Positions 1-8,366 of a DNA stretch of 64,000 nucleotides are shown in pieces. The notes below the pieces were generated by a model, which worked only from the letters and a program-made list of their open reading frames with translations, was not told the origin of the DNA and searched no databases. Both the position numbers and the translations under genes were made by a program. The DNA comes from Histidinibacterium aquaticum. Lineage in GTDB: Bacteria; Pseudomonadota; Alphaproteobacteria; Rhodobacterales; Rhodobacteraceae. Position 1 is the first letter of the stretch; each line of letters opens with the position of its first letter. The stretch covers positions 496,001-560,000 of the forward strand of contig NZ_VYQE01000001.1 of the NCBI RefSeq assembly GCF_008710275.1, in the 5' to 3' direction.

Positions 1-8
1 GGCTGCCA
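1..8 (+). tRNA. Possible 3' end of another tRNA-Glu (cut by window edge)
   Basis: The first nine bases are identical to the 3' end (acceptor strand, CCA and next base) of the complete tRNA-Glu at 15050-15124. This would fit a second tRNA-Glu copy whose body lies outside the window. Only nine bases are available, so this is an inference from a short match. Confidence 0.3.
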
Positions 9-96
9 CTTTTCCGGCTGACGCGACAGGCTACTTTGCTAGGTTCGGCGAAAACATGAACAGGCGGCCGCGGAATGCGGTTCTTCGGAGAGATTG

Positions 97-1959
97 ATGA
101 ACAAGACCTTGACCTCGTGTCTTCTCGCGACCGCGCTGGCTTGGCCCGCGGTCGGCATGGCCCAGAGCCAGGACACGGTATGGCTCCAGATCGAAGCGCG
201 GCAGACCGTCGCCGGCGCGTCCTCCGCGGCGCGCTCCTACGCTCAGCAGCTCGAGAACGTCGTCGGCTTCTCCCTGGGCAACGGCTTCTACGGGATCGCG
301 CTGGGGCCATACTCGCCACAAGACGCGCAGGCGCTGTCGCAGCAGCTGAAGGCACAAGGTCTGATCCCGCAGGACGCCTATATCGTCAGCGGCAACTCCT
401 ACGCGCAGCAGTTCTACCCGGTGGGCACCGGCGTCTCGCTTGACCCGCAGCCCCTGCCCGACGGGATTTCGGCGCCGGAGGGTGCGGCGACCGCGGAGGA
501 CTCCGCTACGATCTCGGTCGAGGACCTGGCGCGGGCGCTGGAAGAGCCGGTCGCTGCCGCCGAGGGTGAGGAAGAGCCCCAGGCCGAAGCGGAGACGGAG
601 ACCGCAGAGTCCGCGCCCGAGCCTCCGCCCGAGCCGCAGGAGACGCGCGCGGAAGCCGTCCAGTCCGAGCGTCAGCTGTCGCGAGACGAGAAGCGCGATC
701 TGCAGATCGCGCTGGAGTGGGCCGGCTACTACGACGGGGCCATCGACGGGCTCGTCGGTCCCGGCACGCGCGGCGCGATGCGCGGGTGGCAGGAGGCGCA
801 GGGCCTCGAGGCCACTGGCGTTCTCACCACCGCTCAGCGGAGCACGCTGCTGCGCCAATACAACGCGGTTCTCGAGGGTCTGGGCCTCGCCACCGTCCGG
901 GACGACGCCTCGGGCATCGAGATGCTGATCCCGACAGAGGTCGTGGAATTCACCGAGTACGAACCGCCCTTCGTGAAGTTCGAGCCGACCTCGGACGACC
1001 TCCCGGCGCAGGTGCTCCTGATCTCCCAGCCCGGCAACGAGGACCGGTTCTTCGGCCTTTACGAGATCCTGCAGACGCTCGAAGTCGTACCGATGGAGGG
1101 AGAGCGCTCGCGCAACGGGCAGGAATTCACCATCGACGGCGAGAACGAGACCTACCGGACCCATATCCAGGCGAGCCGGGAGAACGGCACGATCAAGGGC
1201 TTCATGCTGGTCTGGCCCGCGGGCGACGATGAGCGCTTTAGCCGGGTCCTGGACGAGATGCAGGAGAGCTTCACCCGTATCGAGGGTGTCCTCGACCCGG
1301 CGATCGTCGCACCCGACGATGCGCAGGCGGTCGACCTCGTGGCCGGCCTCGAGGTGCGCAAGCCCGAGCTGTCGCAGTCGGGCGTCTTCATCGACCAGGC
1401 CGGGTCGGTCCTGACCAGCTCGCGGGTCGCCGAGGGCTGCACCGAGCTTACGATCGGCGGAGAGCACGAGATGCAGGTGGTCCACAGCGATCCCGACCTC
1501 GGCATCGCGGTACTGCAGCCCCAGGGCGCGCTCGCGCCGATGCGCGTGGCGGAGTTCCAGACCGCCACGCCGCGCCTTCGGGCCGAAGTGGCGGTCGCTG
1601 GCTACCCCTACGGCGGCATCCTCTCGGCTCCGGCGATGAGCTTCGGCACGCTGGCCGACCTGCGCGGGCTGGAAGGTGAGGAAGACCTCACGCGGCTCGA
1701 GATGACCGTTGAGCCCGGCGACGCGGGGGGACCGCTCTTCGATAACGGCGGTGCGGTTCTCGGGATGCTTCTCCCGCGGAACGACGAGGGCCGGGTCCTG
1801 CCGGAAGACACCAACTTCGCCGCGGATGCGGGCGCCATCGTGGCCTCGCTCGGGGGCGCCGGGATCGAGGTGCAGACCACCCGCGGCATCGAGGCGATCA
1901 CGCCGGAGAGGCTGACCCAGCGGGCCGCGGAAATGACCGTGCTCGTCAGCTGCTGGTAG
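97..1959 (+). CDS. Secreted SPOR / peptidoglycan-binding protein with trypsin-fold domain lacking the catalytic Ser and His
   Basis: The ATG at 97 has CGGAG six bases upstream; a TTG just before it (94) is not preferred. A signal peptide (about residues 1-24, cleaved near GMAQS) is followed by a SPOR-like segment (about 30-100), an acidic Pro/Glu linker (about 130-195), a peptidoglycan-binding-1 helical domain (about 200-255, YYDGAIDGLVGPGTRGAM) and a C-terminal trypsin/HtrA-like domain (about 420-600). In that last domain the usual G(N/D)SGGP motif reads GDAGGP (Ala543), and the position of the catalytic His in the TNNHV-type motif is Arg443 (TSSRVA). The domain therefore looks like a pseudoprotease or binding module. 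The protein probably acts in the periplasm at peptidoglycan. The domain order is seen directly; the loss of proteolysis is inferred. Confidence 0.85.
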   Translation: MNKTLTSCLLATALAWPAVGMAQSQDTVWLQIEARQTVAGASSAARSYAQQLENVVGFSLGNGFYGIALGPYSPQDAQALSQQLKAQGLIPQDAYIVSGNSYAQQFYPVGTGVSLDPQPLPDGISAPEGAATAEDSATISVEDLARALEEPVAAAEGEEEPQAEAETETAESAPEPPPEPQETRAEAVQSERQLSRDEKRDLQIALEWAGYYDGAIDGLVGPGTRGAMRGWQEAQGLEATGVLTTAQRSTLLRQYNAVLEGLGLATVRDDASGIEMLIPTEVVEFTEYEPPFVKFEPTSDDLPAQVLLISQPGNEDRFFGLYEILQTLEVVPMEGERSRNGQEFTIDGENETYRTHIQASRENGTIKGFMLVWPAGDDERFSRVLDEMQESFTRIEGVLDPAIVAPDDAQAVDLVAGLEVRKPELSQSGVFIDQAGSVLTSSRVAEGCTELTIGGEHEMQVVHSDPDLGIAVLQPQGALAPMRVAEFQTATPRLRAEVAVAGYPYGGILSAPAMSFGTLADLRGLEGEEDLTRLEMTVEPGDAGGPLFDNGGAVLGMLLPRNDEGRVLPEDTNFAADAGAIVASLGGAGIEVQTTRGIEAITPERLTQRAAEMTVLVSCW

Positions 1960-1965
1960 GGCCGC

Positions 1966-3414
1966 TCAGTCCTGCCAGAAACGGGCGGTGAGGATCGTCA
2001 GGACGGCGAGGACCTCCAGCCGTCCGACCAGCATCGCCGCCGAGAGCAGCCACTTGGCGGTGTCGTTGACCTCGTTAAAGTTGCCCACGGGCCCGATCTT
2101 GTCGCCGAGACCGGGCCCGACGTTCGCGATGGCGGTAGCCGCGCCGGAGACCGAGGTGATGAAGTCCTCGCCCGTCAGGCCGATCGCCACCGTGAAGAGA
2201 CCCATGGTCACGATGAAGGCGACGAAGAAGCTCATGACCGAGTTCAGCACGTCCTCGCCCACGGGGCGGCCTTCGTAGCGTGGAGCGAAGACGCCGTGCG
2301 GTGAGTGGATCCGACGGATCTGCGTGCGGATCGAAGCGAAGAGCAGCTGGTAGCGGAAGATCTTGATCGAGCAGGAGGTCGAGCCCGCGCAGCCGCCGAT
2401 CAGGCCGATGAAGAAGAAAAAAGTCACCGCGAACCCGCCCCAGAGCATGTAGTTCGCGCTCGCGTAGCCGGTTCCGGACATGATCGAGGTGACGTTGAAG
2501 AGGACCTCGCGGAAGGCCTTTTCGCTGAAGGTGCCTTCGTAGGTCATCAGCCAGAGGCTCAGCACGAGAACGCAGGCGAAGATGGTCCCCATGAAGCCGC
2601 GGATCTGGCTGTCCTTCCAGAGCGGGTCGGCCTGCCCCGAGACCAACTGGACGTAGCGCACGAACGGCAGGGCCGCGAGGACCATGAAGACGACGGCGAC
2701 GTAGTGCGCCCCCGCCCCGTAAGCCCCGAACGAGGCGTCAGAGTTGGCGTACCCGCCGGTGGAGACCGTGGTCATGGCGTGGACCAGGGCATCGAAGCTC
2801 GTCATGCCCGTGGCCGTGTAGGCGATGGCGCAGGACAGGGTGAGTGCCACGTAGATCACGGAGATCCGGCTCGCGATCTCCGCCGCGCGGGGGAGGATCT
2901 TGCCCATGGTCTCGAAGGCTTCCGAGCGGAAGATCTGCATGCCGCCGACCTTGAGCTCGGGCAAGAAGACCATGGCCACGACGATGATCCCGATGCCGCC
3001 GAGCCACTGCAGGATTCCCCGCCAGAGCTTCAGTCCCTCCGGCAGGGCCTCGATGCCTCCGAGAACGGTCGAGCCTGTGGTCGTCAGCCCCGACATGGAT
3101 TCGAAGAAGGCATTGGTGAACGAGAGGTTCGAGGCGCCCAGCATGAAGGGGATCGCCCCGAAGAAGGGAAGCGCGACCCAGACCAGGACGGTCAGCAGGA
3201 AGGTCTGTCGAAGCGTCAGCCCCTCGCTCACGCCGTTGGAGCAGGCGAGCGCCGTCAGGGCCCCGGCGACCACGGTGATCCCGGCCGACTCCAGGAAGAC
3301 CGGCCAGTGACCGTTGCCCGAAACCAGGTCCGAGATCAGGGGCGCCAGCATGGTCAGGCCGAGGGAGGCGACCAGCAGGCCGATGACGTAGCCCACCGGC
3401 CTGAGATCGAGCAT
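1966..3414 (-). CDS. trkH: TrkH family potassium uptake protein
   Basis: This is a polytopic K+ channel-like subunit of the Trk/Ktr uptake system, which normally works with a cytoplasmic TrkA NAD-binding gating protein (not in this window). The four pore-loop signatures of the family are visible: TTTGSTV, STGGYAN, GTGYAS and ANVGPG. The family start MLDLRPVGYVIG corresponds to ATG 3414. A GTG at 3465 with GGAG eight bases upstream would add 17 polar residues and is a real alternative. The gene lies just downstream of folE2 on the same strand and may be cotranscribed with it. A second, divergent TrkH is carried by the island at 23080. Confidence 0.9.
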   Translation of the reverse strand: MLDLRPVGYVIGLLVASLGLTMLAPLISDLVSGNGHWPVFLESAGITVVAGALTALACSNGVSEGLTLRQTFLLTVLVWVALPFFGAIPFMLGASNLSFTNAFFESMSGLTTTGSTVLGGIEALPEGLKLWRGILQWLGGIGIIVVAMVFLPELKVGGMQIFRSEAFETMGKILPRAAEIASRISVIYVALTLSCAIAYTATGMTSFDALVHAMTTVSTGGYANSDASFGAYGAGAHYVAVVFMVLAALPFVRYVQLVSGQADPLWKDSQIRGFMGTIFACVLVLSLWLMTYEGTFSEKAFREVLFNVTSIMSGTGYASANYMLWGGFAVTFFFFIGLIGGCAGSTSCSIKIFRYQLLFASIRTQIRRIHSPHGVFAPRYEGRPVGEDVLNSVMSFFVAFIVTMGLFTVAIGLTGEDFITSVSGAATAIANVGPGLGDKIGPVGNFNEVNDTAKWLLSAAMLVGRLEVLAVLTILTARFWQD

Positions 3415-3489
3415 CGCGGTGTGATGGTGCCGCCGAGCGAGATTGTCGATCTGGTGTGACGACACCTTCAGCGCTCCATGGCCTGCGGC

Positions 3490-4596
3490 TCAGCCGACGT
3501 GGTGGAGCGTGTTGAAGAACTTCGGGTCGAGGCTCTCCGAAGAGAAGGTCTCGCCCTCGACGAGGATCGACACCGCGTCGTGGCTGTGCAGGCTCTCCTG
3601 GTGGCTGGCAGCCACCCGGAAGTCGCCGATCCGCGGGTCGGCGCGCAGGCGCTCGCAGAACAGCCGCGCGGCGTCCTCGACGAATATTGGGTTGGCGGCG
3701 TTGAGCTCGGCGAAGGCCTGTTCGTCCTCGCGCTTGACCATGACCTGTGTCTCGGTCGGCACGGCGTCGCGGGCCATGCCGATCAGGTCCTCGAACCAGA
3801 GGCAGCCGGGCGCGCTCTGATCGACCTCGACGGAAATCCGCGCGACGGACCGCTGGCTGTGCGGCGTCGCGAGCCGGCCGCGCACCTGGCGGGCGTGCTC
3901 GCTCAGTTCCAGCGAGCAGGGGCAGGTCGAGGAATAGACGTAGTCGAGATGGATGAACTTCTTGGCGACGCCGTTCTGCTCCACCAGTTCCAGCGCGATG
4001 TCGTAGTACTGAAAGCCGGCGAGGCCAGAGCGCAGGCTCTCGACCCGCATCGGGAAGGAGAAGCGCATCTGGATGCGGGCATCGATGCTCTCGAGGTCGG
4101 TCTTGTAGTCCGCCAGCGCCCTCTCGATCACGTCGAAGGAGAAGGTCTCCTCGGCGTGCCGGTAGAAGGTCCGCATGATGCGGGACATGTTGATGCCCTT
4201 CTTCTCGGCCTCGAGGCTGACCGTTCCGGTGACGCTGGTCTCCAGCGTCATGTCACCGCCCTCGCGGCTCTGGAAGCGGATCGGCAGGCGGAAGTTGGAG
4301 ATGCCGACGTGCTGGATCGGCGTCGCCTCGCCGCGGATCAGCGCGGCGGGTCCGTTCTGAAGATCCGGCATCGTGGCCTTGTAGGCCTCGTCGGCGACGA
4401 AGTCGGCATCGTAGTCACGGGCAAGGTCGGGGTAGTTCGATACCTCGCGCCCCGGCAGCAGCCGGGACACGGCGGGGTCGAGCGTCGCGACCTCCTCGGG
4501 TGTCGCGCCACCGGCCCAGCGGCGCAGGACCGCCAGGGCGGTTTCGGCCTCGGTCCGCGTGGGCTCGCGGTCGATCTCTCGGGTGTAGAGGTTCAT
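3490..4596 (-). CDS. folE2: GTP cyclohydrolase FolE2 (type IB)
   Basis: FolE2 converts GTP to 7,8-dihydroneopterin triphosphate, the first step of folate (and queuosine) synthesis, and can use metals other than zinc. The family signatures are present: NMSRIMR, the metal-binding STCPCS motif (Cys225/Cys227) and the C-terminal ASHQESLHSHDAV. The ATG at 4596 begins the conserved protein; the open frame continues upstream only in non-homologous sequence. At 368 residues it is somewhat longer than short bacterial homologues. It lies between metZ and trkH on the minus strand. The 100-base leader to metZ holds a small inverted repeat, but I could not match it to a folate riboswitch. Confidence 0.93.
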   Translation of the reverse strand: MNLYTREIDREPTRTEAETALAVLRRWAGGATPEEVATLDPAVSRLLPGREVSNYPDLARDYDADFVADEAYKATMPDLQNGPAALIRGEATPIQHVGISNFRLPIRFQSREGGDMTLETSVTGTVSLEAEKKGINMSRIMRTFYRHAEETFSFDVIERALADYKTDLESIDARIQMRFSFPMRVESLRSGLAGFQYYDIALELVEQNGVAKKFIHLDYVYSSTCPCSLELSEHARQVRGRLATPHSQRSVARISVEVDQSAPGCLWFEDLIGMARDAVPTETQVMVKREDEQAFAELNAANPIFVEDAARLFCERLRADPRIGDFRVAASHQESLHSHDAVSILVEGETFSSESLDPKFFNTLHHVG

Positions 4597-4696
4597 AGGT
4601 GTCGTCCCCCTCGTGCGGCCTCTCCCCGGAATGTGGGGTCTGAACCGCCGATTTCCATCGCATGTCGGCTGGATACGCCGCCCCGGCGCCCCTGGA

Positions 4697-5908
4697 TCAA
4701 ACGCCCTCCAGCGCGGCAACGAGGTCCGCAAGCAGGTCTTCGGGCGCTTCCAGCCCCACCGAGAGCCGCACGAGCCCCTCGGTGATGCCGAGCGCGGCGC
4801 GCTGCTCCTCGCCCAGCCGCTGGTGGGTGGTCGTGGCGGGGTGAGTCGCGATGGATTTCGCATCACCCAGGTTGTTGGAAATCGTCCATATTTCCAAGGC
4901 GTTGAGCAGGGCGAAGGCGGCGGCCTTGCTGCCGCAATCGATAGCCAGCACCGTGCCCGCCTCGCCCGTCTGGCGGCGGGTCAGCTCGTGCTGGGGATGG
5001 CTTTCGAGCCCCGGATAGAGCACCCGCGACAGTTTCGGGTGCTCCTCGAGCGCACGAGCAAGTGCTTTCGCGCCATGGCACTGTGCGCGAACGCGCAGGT
5101 CCATGGTCTCCAGCCCCTTCAGCAGGAGCCAAGCGGTGAAGGGCGAGAGGCTCCCGCCCGTGTGCTTCAGGTAGGGCTCCACCGTCTTGCGGATGAACTC
5201 CTTCGTGCCAAGGATGATGCCGCCCAGCGCCCGTCCCTGACCGTCGATGTGCTTGGTGGCGGAATAGACCACCACGTCCGCGCCCTGGCGGATCGCGTTG
5301 GAAAAGACCGGCGTCGCGAAGACATTGTCGACGATCACCTTCGCGCCGACCTCGCGGGCGACGGCGGAGACCGCCTCGATGTCGATGACCTCCAGCGTCG
5401 GGTTGGCGACGCTTTCGAAGAAAACGGCGCGGGTGTCGGGGCGCACGGCATCCCGCCACTGGTCCAGGTCGGTGCCATCGACGAAGGTGACCTCGACGCC
5501 GAAGCGGGGCAGGATCTCCTCCAGGATATAGAGACAGGATCCGAAGAGTGCCCGGGACGACACCACGTGGTCGCCGGCCTTGAGCATGGAGACCAGCGCC
5601 CCGTTGACGGCGGCCATGCCGGAGGCGGTCGCAAAGGCGTCTTCCGCGCCTTCCAGCGCGGCCATCCGCTCTTCGAACATGCGCACCGTGGGATTGCCGT
5701 AGCGGGCGTAGATGAACTCGTCCACGCCGGCCTTCAGGAACCGCTGCTCGGCGGCCTCGGCACTCTCGTAGACGAAGCCCTGTGTCAGGAACATCGCCTC
5801 ACTCACCTCTCCGTACTGGCTGCGGCGGATGCCGGCGTGCACGGCCTTGGTGCGGCGGTCGAGGTCGCGGCCCGCGCGAAGGGCCTTGGGCTTGGGTAGT
5901 TCGGTCAT
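4697..5908 (-). CDS. metZ: O-succinylhomoserine sulfhydrylase (MetZ)
   Basis: This PLP-dependent Cys/Met metabolism enzyme makes homocysteine directly from O-succinylhomoserine and sulfide in methionine biosynthesis. The fold-type I signature SATKHIDGQGR contains the PLP lysine (Lys219). The tyrosine motif YARYGNPT and the C-terminal LVRLSVGLE are also typical. ATG 5908 has an AGGAG ribosome site about nine bases upstream; extending the frame to 5938 would add non-conserved residues. A SAM-II riboswitch sits in its leader (5969-6046), which supports a methionine-pathway role. MetZ rather than cystathionine gamma-synthase is inferred from overall similarity and this context. Confidence 0.92.
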   Translation of the reverse strand: MTELPKPKALRAGRDLDRRTKAVHAGIRRSQYGEVSEAMFLTQGFVYESAEAAEQRFLKAGVDEFIYARYGNPTVRMFEERMAALEGAEDAFATASGMAAVNGALVSMLKAGDHVVSSRALFGSCLYILEEILPRFGVEVTFVDGTDLDQWRDAVRPDTRAVFFESVANPTLEVIDIEAVSAVAREVGAKVIVDNVFATPVFSNAIRQGADVVVYSATKHIDGQGRALGGIILGTKEFIRKTVEPYLKHTGGSLSPFTAWLLLKGLETMDLRVRAQCHGAKALARALEEHPKLSRVLYPGLESHPQHELTRRQTGEAGTVLAIDCGSKAAAFALLNALEIWTISNNLGDAKSIATHPATTTHQRLGEEQRAALGITEGLVRLSVGLEAPEDLLADLVAALEGV

Positions 5909-5968
5909 CGGGTCGCTCTCCTGTTCCAGTCCCGACACCGGCAGAAGGCGACGGGGCTGCGGCCCCTG

Positions 5969-6046
5969 ACCTCTTTAGCGGCTTTGATTCACGCGAGGCC
6001 AAGACCCCACGACCGTGGCCCGCAATCCGGTGAACAAATCGCCACG
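5969..6046 (-). promoter_or_regulatory. SAM-II riboswitch upstream of metZ
   Basis: Reading the minus strand, P1 is formed by CGTGGC (6046-6041) and GCCACG (6019-6014). The loop contains GATTTGTTCACCGGATTGC, matching the GATTT...CCG..TTGC pattern of the SAM-II (SAM_alpha) aptamer. Downstream, GCTAAAGAGG (5979-5970) is the conserved 3' pseudoknot strand that also overlaps the gene-proximal region. TTTG in the loop can pair with CAAA at 5986-5983. The segment between P1 and the pseudoknot strand is longer than in minimal examples. Placement before metZ is the classic context. Binding of SAM would be expected to repress translation. Confidence 0.88.
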
Positions 6047-6175
6047 TCGGGCGGATTTACGCGCGGGGAGGCACTGCGGTCAAGCACGCTGCGGCGTCAC
6101 GGGGCTGTAACGCTCCGGTCACGGCCATGTCGCACCTGAATGGCATGTGCCGACACAAGATGTCGTGGGGCAGCC

Positions 6176-7045
6176 ATGTCACTCCTACAGGTCAACAGCG
6201 ACGATCTTCCGGACGGCCCCCGGCTCCGGGCCGCGCTGGAGAGGCTGCCGCCGGGCGCTCCGGTCGTGGTGATGATCCACGGTTTCAAGTTCGCGCCGGG
6301 GTCCTCCTCCGATCCGCACCGACACATCCTGTCGCTGGAGCCTCGGCGTGACTGCTGGAAGTCGGTCTCGTGGCCCCGGCACCTCGGACTGGCGGGTGGC
6401 GGCGGGCTCGCGATCGGGTTCGGCTGGCCGGCGCGGGGCTCAATCTGGAGGGCGTGGCGGGCCTCCGCGCGAGCCGGGCGCAGGCTGTCGCGGCTGCTGA
6501 CGATGCTCCGGGAGGTTGCGCCGGAGCGTCCGATTCACCTCGTTGGCCACTCGCTTGGTGCTCGGGTGGCGCTGTTGGCGCTGCCCGGCCTGCCGGAGCG
6601 CACGGTGGGCCGGATCATCCTGATTTCCGCCGCCGTGTTCCGGACGGAGGCGACTCGGCTGGCCGTGTCACCGGCGGGATGCAGCGCGGAGATCTTCAAC
6701 GTCACGGGCCGGGAGAACACGCTCTTTGACCTCCTGCTGCGTCTGGCGATGCCGCTGGGTGGACGGACGCTGGGACAGGGCGGGCCCTCCGGGCGCAACT
6801 GGCTGGACCTCCCGCTCGACCGGTCCGGCCCTCTGCTGGCGCTGCGGGGGTTGGGGTACCGCATCTCCGCTCCGCGCGCCCGCATCTGCCATTGGTCGGG
6901 CTACCTTCGCCCGGGGGTCTGGCGCCTCTACCGCGCCCTGCTCCTGACGCCCGCCCGCACGCCCCTGCCGCTTCTTCGCAACCGTCTGGTCGCGGACCGG
7001 GAACGAGAATCGGCCTGGCGGCTGGCGGCCTTGCGCCGGGCCTGA
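6176..7045 (+). CDS. Alpha/beta fold hydrolase
   Basis: The family pattern is a beta strand ending VVVMIHGFKFAPG (oxyanion region) and the nucleophile elbow GHSLGA at about residues 123-128, followed by LISAAVF. These identify a serine esterase/lipase-like alpha/beta hydrolase, about 289 residues, probably cytoplasmic because no signal peptide is seen. Start ATG 6176 follows GGGGCAGCC; the upstream in-frame ATG at 6140 would add a poorly conserved stretch. It is divergent from metZ. The substrate cannot be told from sequence. Confidence 0.85.
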   Translation: MSLLQVNSDDLPDGPRLRAALERLPPGAPVVVMIHGFKFAPGSSSDPHRHILSLEPRRDCWKSVSWPRHLGLAGGGGLAIGFGWPARGSIWRAWRASARAGRRLSRLLTMLREVAPERPIHLVGHSLGARVALLALPGLPERTVGRIILISAAVFRTEATRLAVSPAGCSAEIFNVTGRENTLFDLLLRLAMPLGGRTLGQGGPSGRNWLDLPLDRSGPLLALRGLGYRISAPRARICHWSGYLRPGVWRLYRALLLTPARTPLPLLRNRLVADRERESAWRLAALRRA

Positions 7046-7052
7046 GGCGCGA

Positions 7053-7568
7053 TCAGAGCGGGCGCCACATCTCGACCGCCGGAAAGTCGATCCCCGGGGC
7101 GAGTGGCACGACGGTGTTCCCGATCCGGCGAAACCCCAGCGCCGCGTAAAAGGGCTCTGCCGTCAGCGTGGAGACGCAATGCATCCAGCGCCGGCCTGCC
7201 GCACGCGCCTCGGCAAAACTGTGCAGAAGCAGCGCGCGCCCGATCCCCCGGCGCAGCGTGCTGTCGCAGGTCACGACGTGCCGGACGTCGGCGCGTTGGC
7301 CCAACCGCCCGGGGCGGTCCGACGGGGTCCATCCGCCGGCGCCCCGGATCGCACCGTCGAGTTCGGCCACGTAATAGGTGCCGCTGGCGAGCAGCCGGGG
7401 CTGCGCTCGCGCGATCATGGGCACCGCGGTCACCAAAAGGGACGGCGGGTAGTCGGCCTTGAGAAGTCGCGGATAACTGCGGGCGAAGAGCGCGTCGAGT
7501 TCCGCCAGGTCCGAGGGACGGGCCGGTCGGATCCGCAGGGCCTCGGCCGCGTCAGGCGCGGGGGACAC
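7053..7568 (-). CDS. GNAT family N-acetyltransferase
   Basis: The protein of 171 residues has the GNAT order: an N-terminal IRPARPSDLAELDALF helix-strand, YYVAELDGAIRGAGGW, and the acetyl-CoA loop RRGIGRALL (motif A, Q/RxxGxG/A), followed by FYAALGFRRIG. The acceptor is unknown. The start is GTG 7568 with no strong ribosome site. It converges on the alpha/beta hydrolase with only seven bases between the two stop codons. Confidence 0.85.
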   Translation of the reverse strand: MSPAPDAAEALRIRPARPSDLAELDALFARSYPRLLKADYPPSLLVTAVPMIARAQPRLLASGTYYVAELDGAIRGAGGWTPSDRPGRLGQRADVRHVVTCDSTLRRGIGRALLLHSFAEARAAGRRWMHCVSTLTAEPFYAALGFRRIGNTVVPLAPGIDFPAVEMWRPL

Positions 7569-7620
7569 GGCGGTCGTTCACGCAATGAGGATCGGTCGTC
7601 ATGGCCTCTCTCCCAAAACG

Positions 7621-7649
7621 AAAAAGGGCCGCGCCCGGTGGCGCGGCCC
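7621..7649 (-). terminator. Intrinsic terminator after rpmG
   Basis: On the minus strand a 10-bp GC stem (GGGCCGCGCC / GGCGCGGCCC, 7649-7640 and 7635-7626) with a four-base loop is followed by TTTTT (7625-7621). It sits 27 bases past the rpmG stop codon. Confidence 0.9.
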
Positions 7650-7675
7650 TTATCGAAGTCGTCCGGAGGCGAAGA

Positions 7676-7843
7676 TTACTTGATCTTGCCTTCCTTGTAC
7701 TCGACGTGCTTGCGCGCCACGGGATCGAACTTCCGTACCGTCATCTTCTCGGTCATGGTGCGCGCGTTCTTCTTCGTCACGTAGAAGTGCCCGGTCCCCG
7801 CGGTGGAGTTCAGGCGGATCTTGATGGTCGTCGGCTTCGCCAT
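7676..7843 (-). CDS. rpmG: 50S ribosomal protein L33
   Basis: Translation from ATG 7843 gives a 55-residue basic protein beginning [18 protein letters not shown] and ending [11 protein letters not shown], which is the L33 family. It lacks the zinc-binding Cys pairs, so it is the C-minus form. A GGAGC ribosome site lies upstream, and an intrinsic terminator (7621-7649) follows, so it appears to be a single-gene transcript. It is below the length at which most ORF lists report genes. Confidence 0.97.
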   Translation of the reverse strand: MAKPTTIKIRLNSTAGTGHFYVTKKNARTMTEKMTVRKFDPVARKHVEYKEGKIK

Positions 7844-7945
7844 GTTAAGGGCTCCTGCTCCGCGGGCTCTTGGCCCGGCGTGAAATCCGTTGAAGCCCGC
7901 CTCTTACCGATTGCGCCCGTCATGTCAACCGGGATGGGCGGGGAA

Positions 7946-8330
7946 AGGCGCGCGGACGGCCTGTAAGCCGGATTCTGTTCCCCGGGCGTGCCCGGTTCGA
8001 TGACCATTCCTCTGGACGGCCCGTTACCGGACCGCCTCCAGCTGCCAACCCGGGCCTCTCGGGTCAGGCTCCCCTGCCTTCCGGCGCGAGGCCCCTATTC
8101 GGCATTGCTCCCGGTGGGGCTTGCCATGCGGTCCCGGTTGCCCGGTCCCCGGTGGGCTCTTACCCCACCGTTTCACCCTGACCCCGGCCTGCGGGGCGGA
8201 CTGTTCTCTGTGGCGCTCTCCCTGGGGTTTCCCCCGCCGGGCGTTACCCGGCACCGTGCCTTCATGGAGTCCGGACTTTCCTCCCCGCTCCCGGAGGAGC
8301 GAAGCGGCCATCCGGCCATCCGCGCGGAGC
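7946..8330 (-). ncRNA. rnpB: RNase P RNA (class A)
   Basis: On the minus strand the 5' part carries GGAGGAAAGTCCGGACTCC (near 8290-8265), the universal P3/P4-region sequence. The 3' part carries ACAGAATCCGGCTTAC (near 7979-7963). The ends GCGCGGATGGCC (8325-8314) and GGCCGTCCGCGC (7961-7950) pair to form P1, which sets the boundaries to within a few bases. The RNA is the catalytic subunit that matures tRNA 5' ends. Confidence 0.95.
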
Positions 8331-8366
8331 CCAGCTAAGGGCCGGAGGGCCCGGGGTCAATGTGCG

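Noticed and set aside
4597-4696. Possible tetrahydrofolate riboswitch in the folE2 leader
   Set aside because: Only a small CCCC/GGGG inverted repeat is visible; I could not match it to THF or THF-II consensus motifs.
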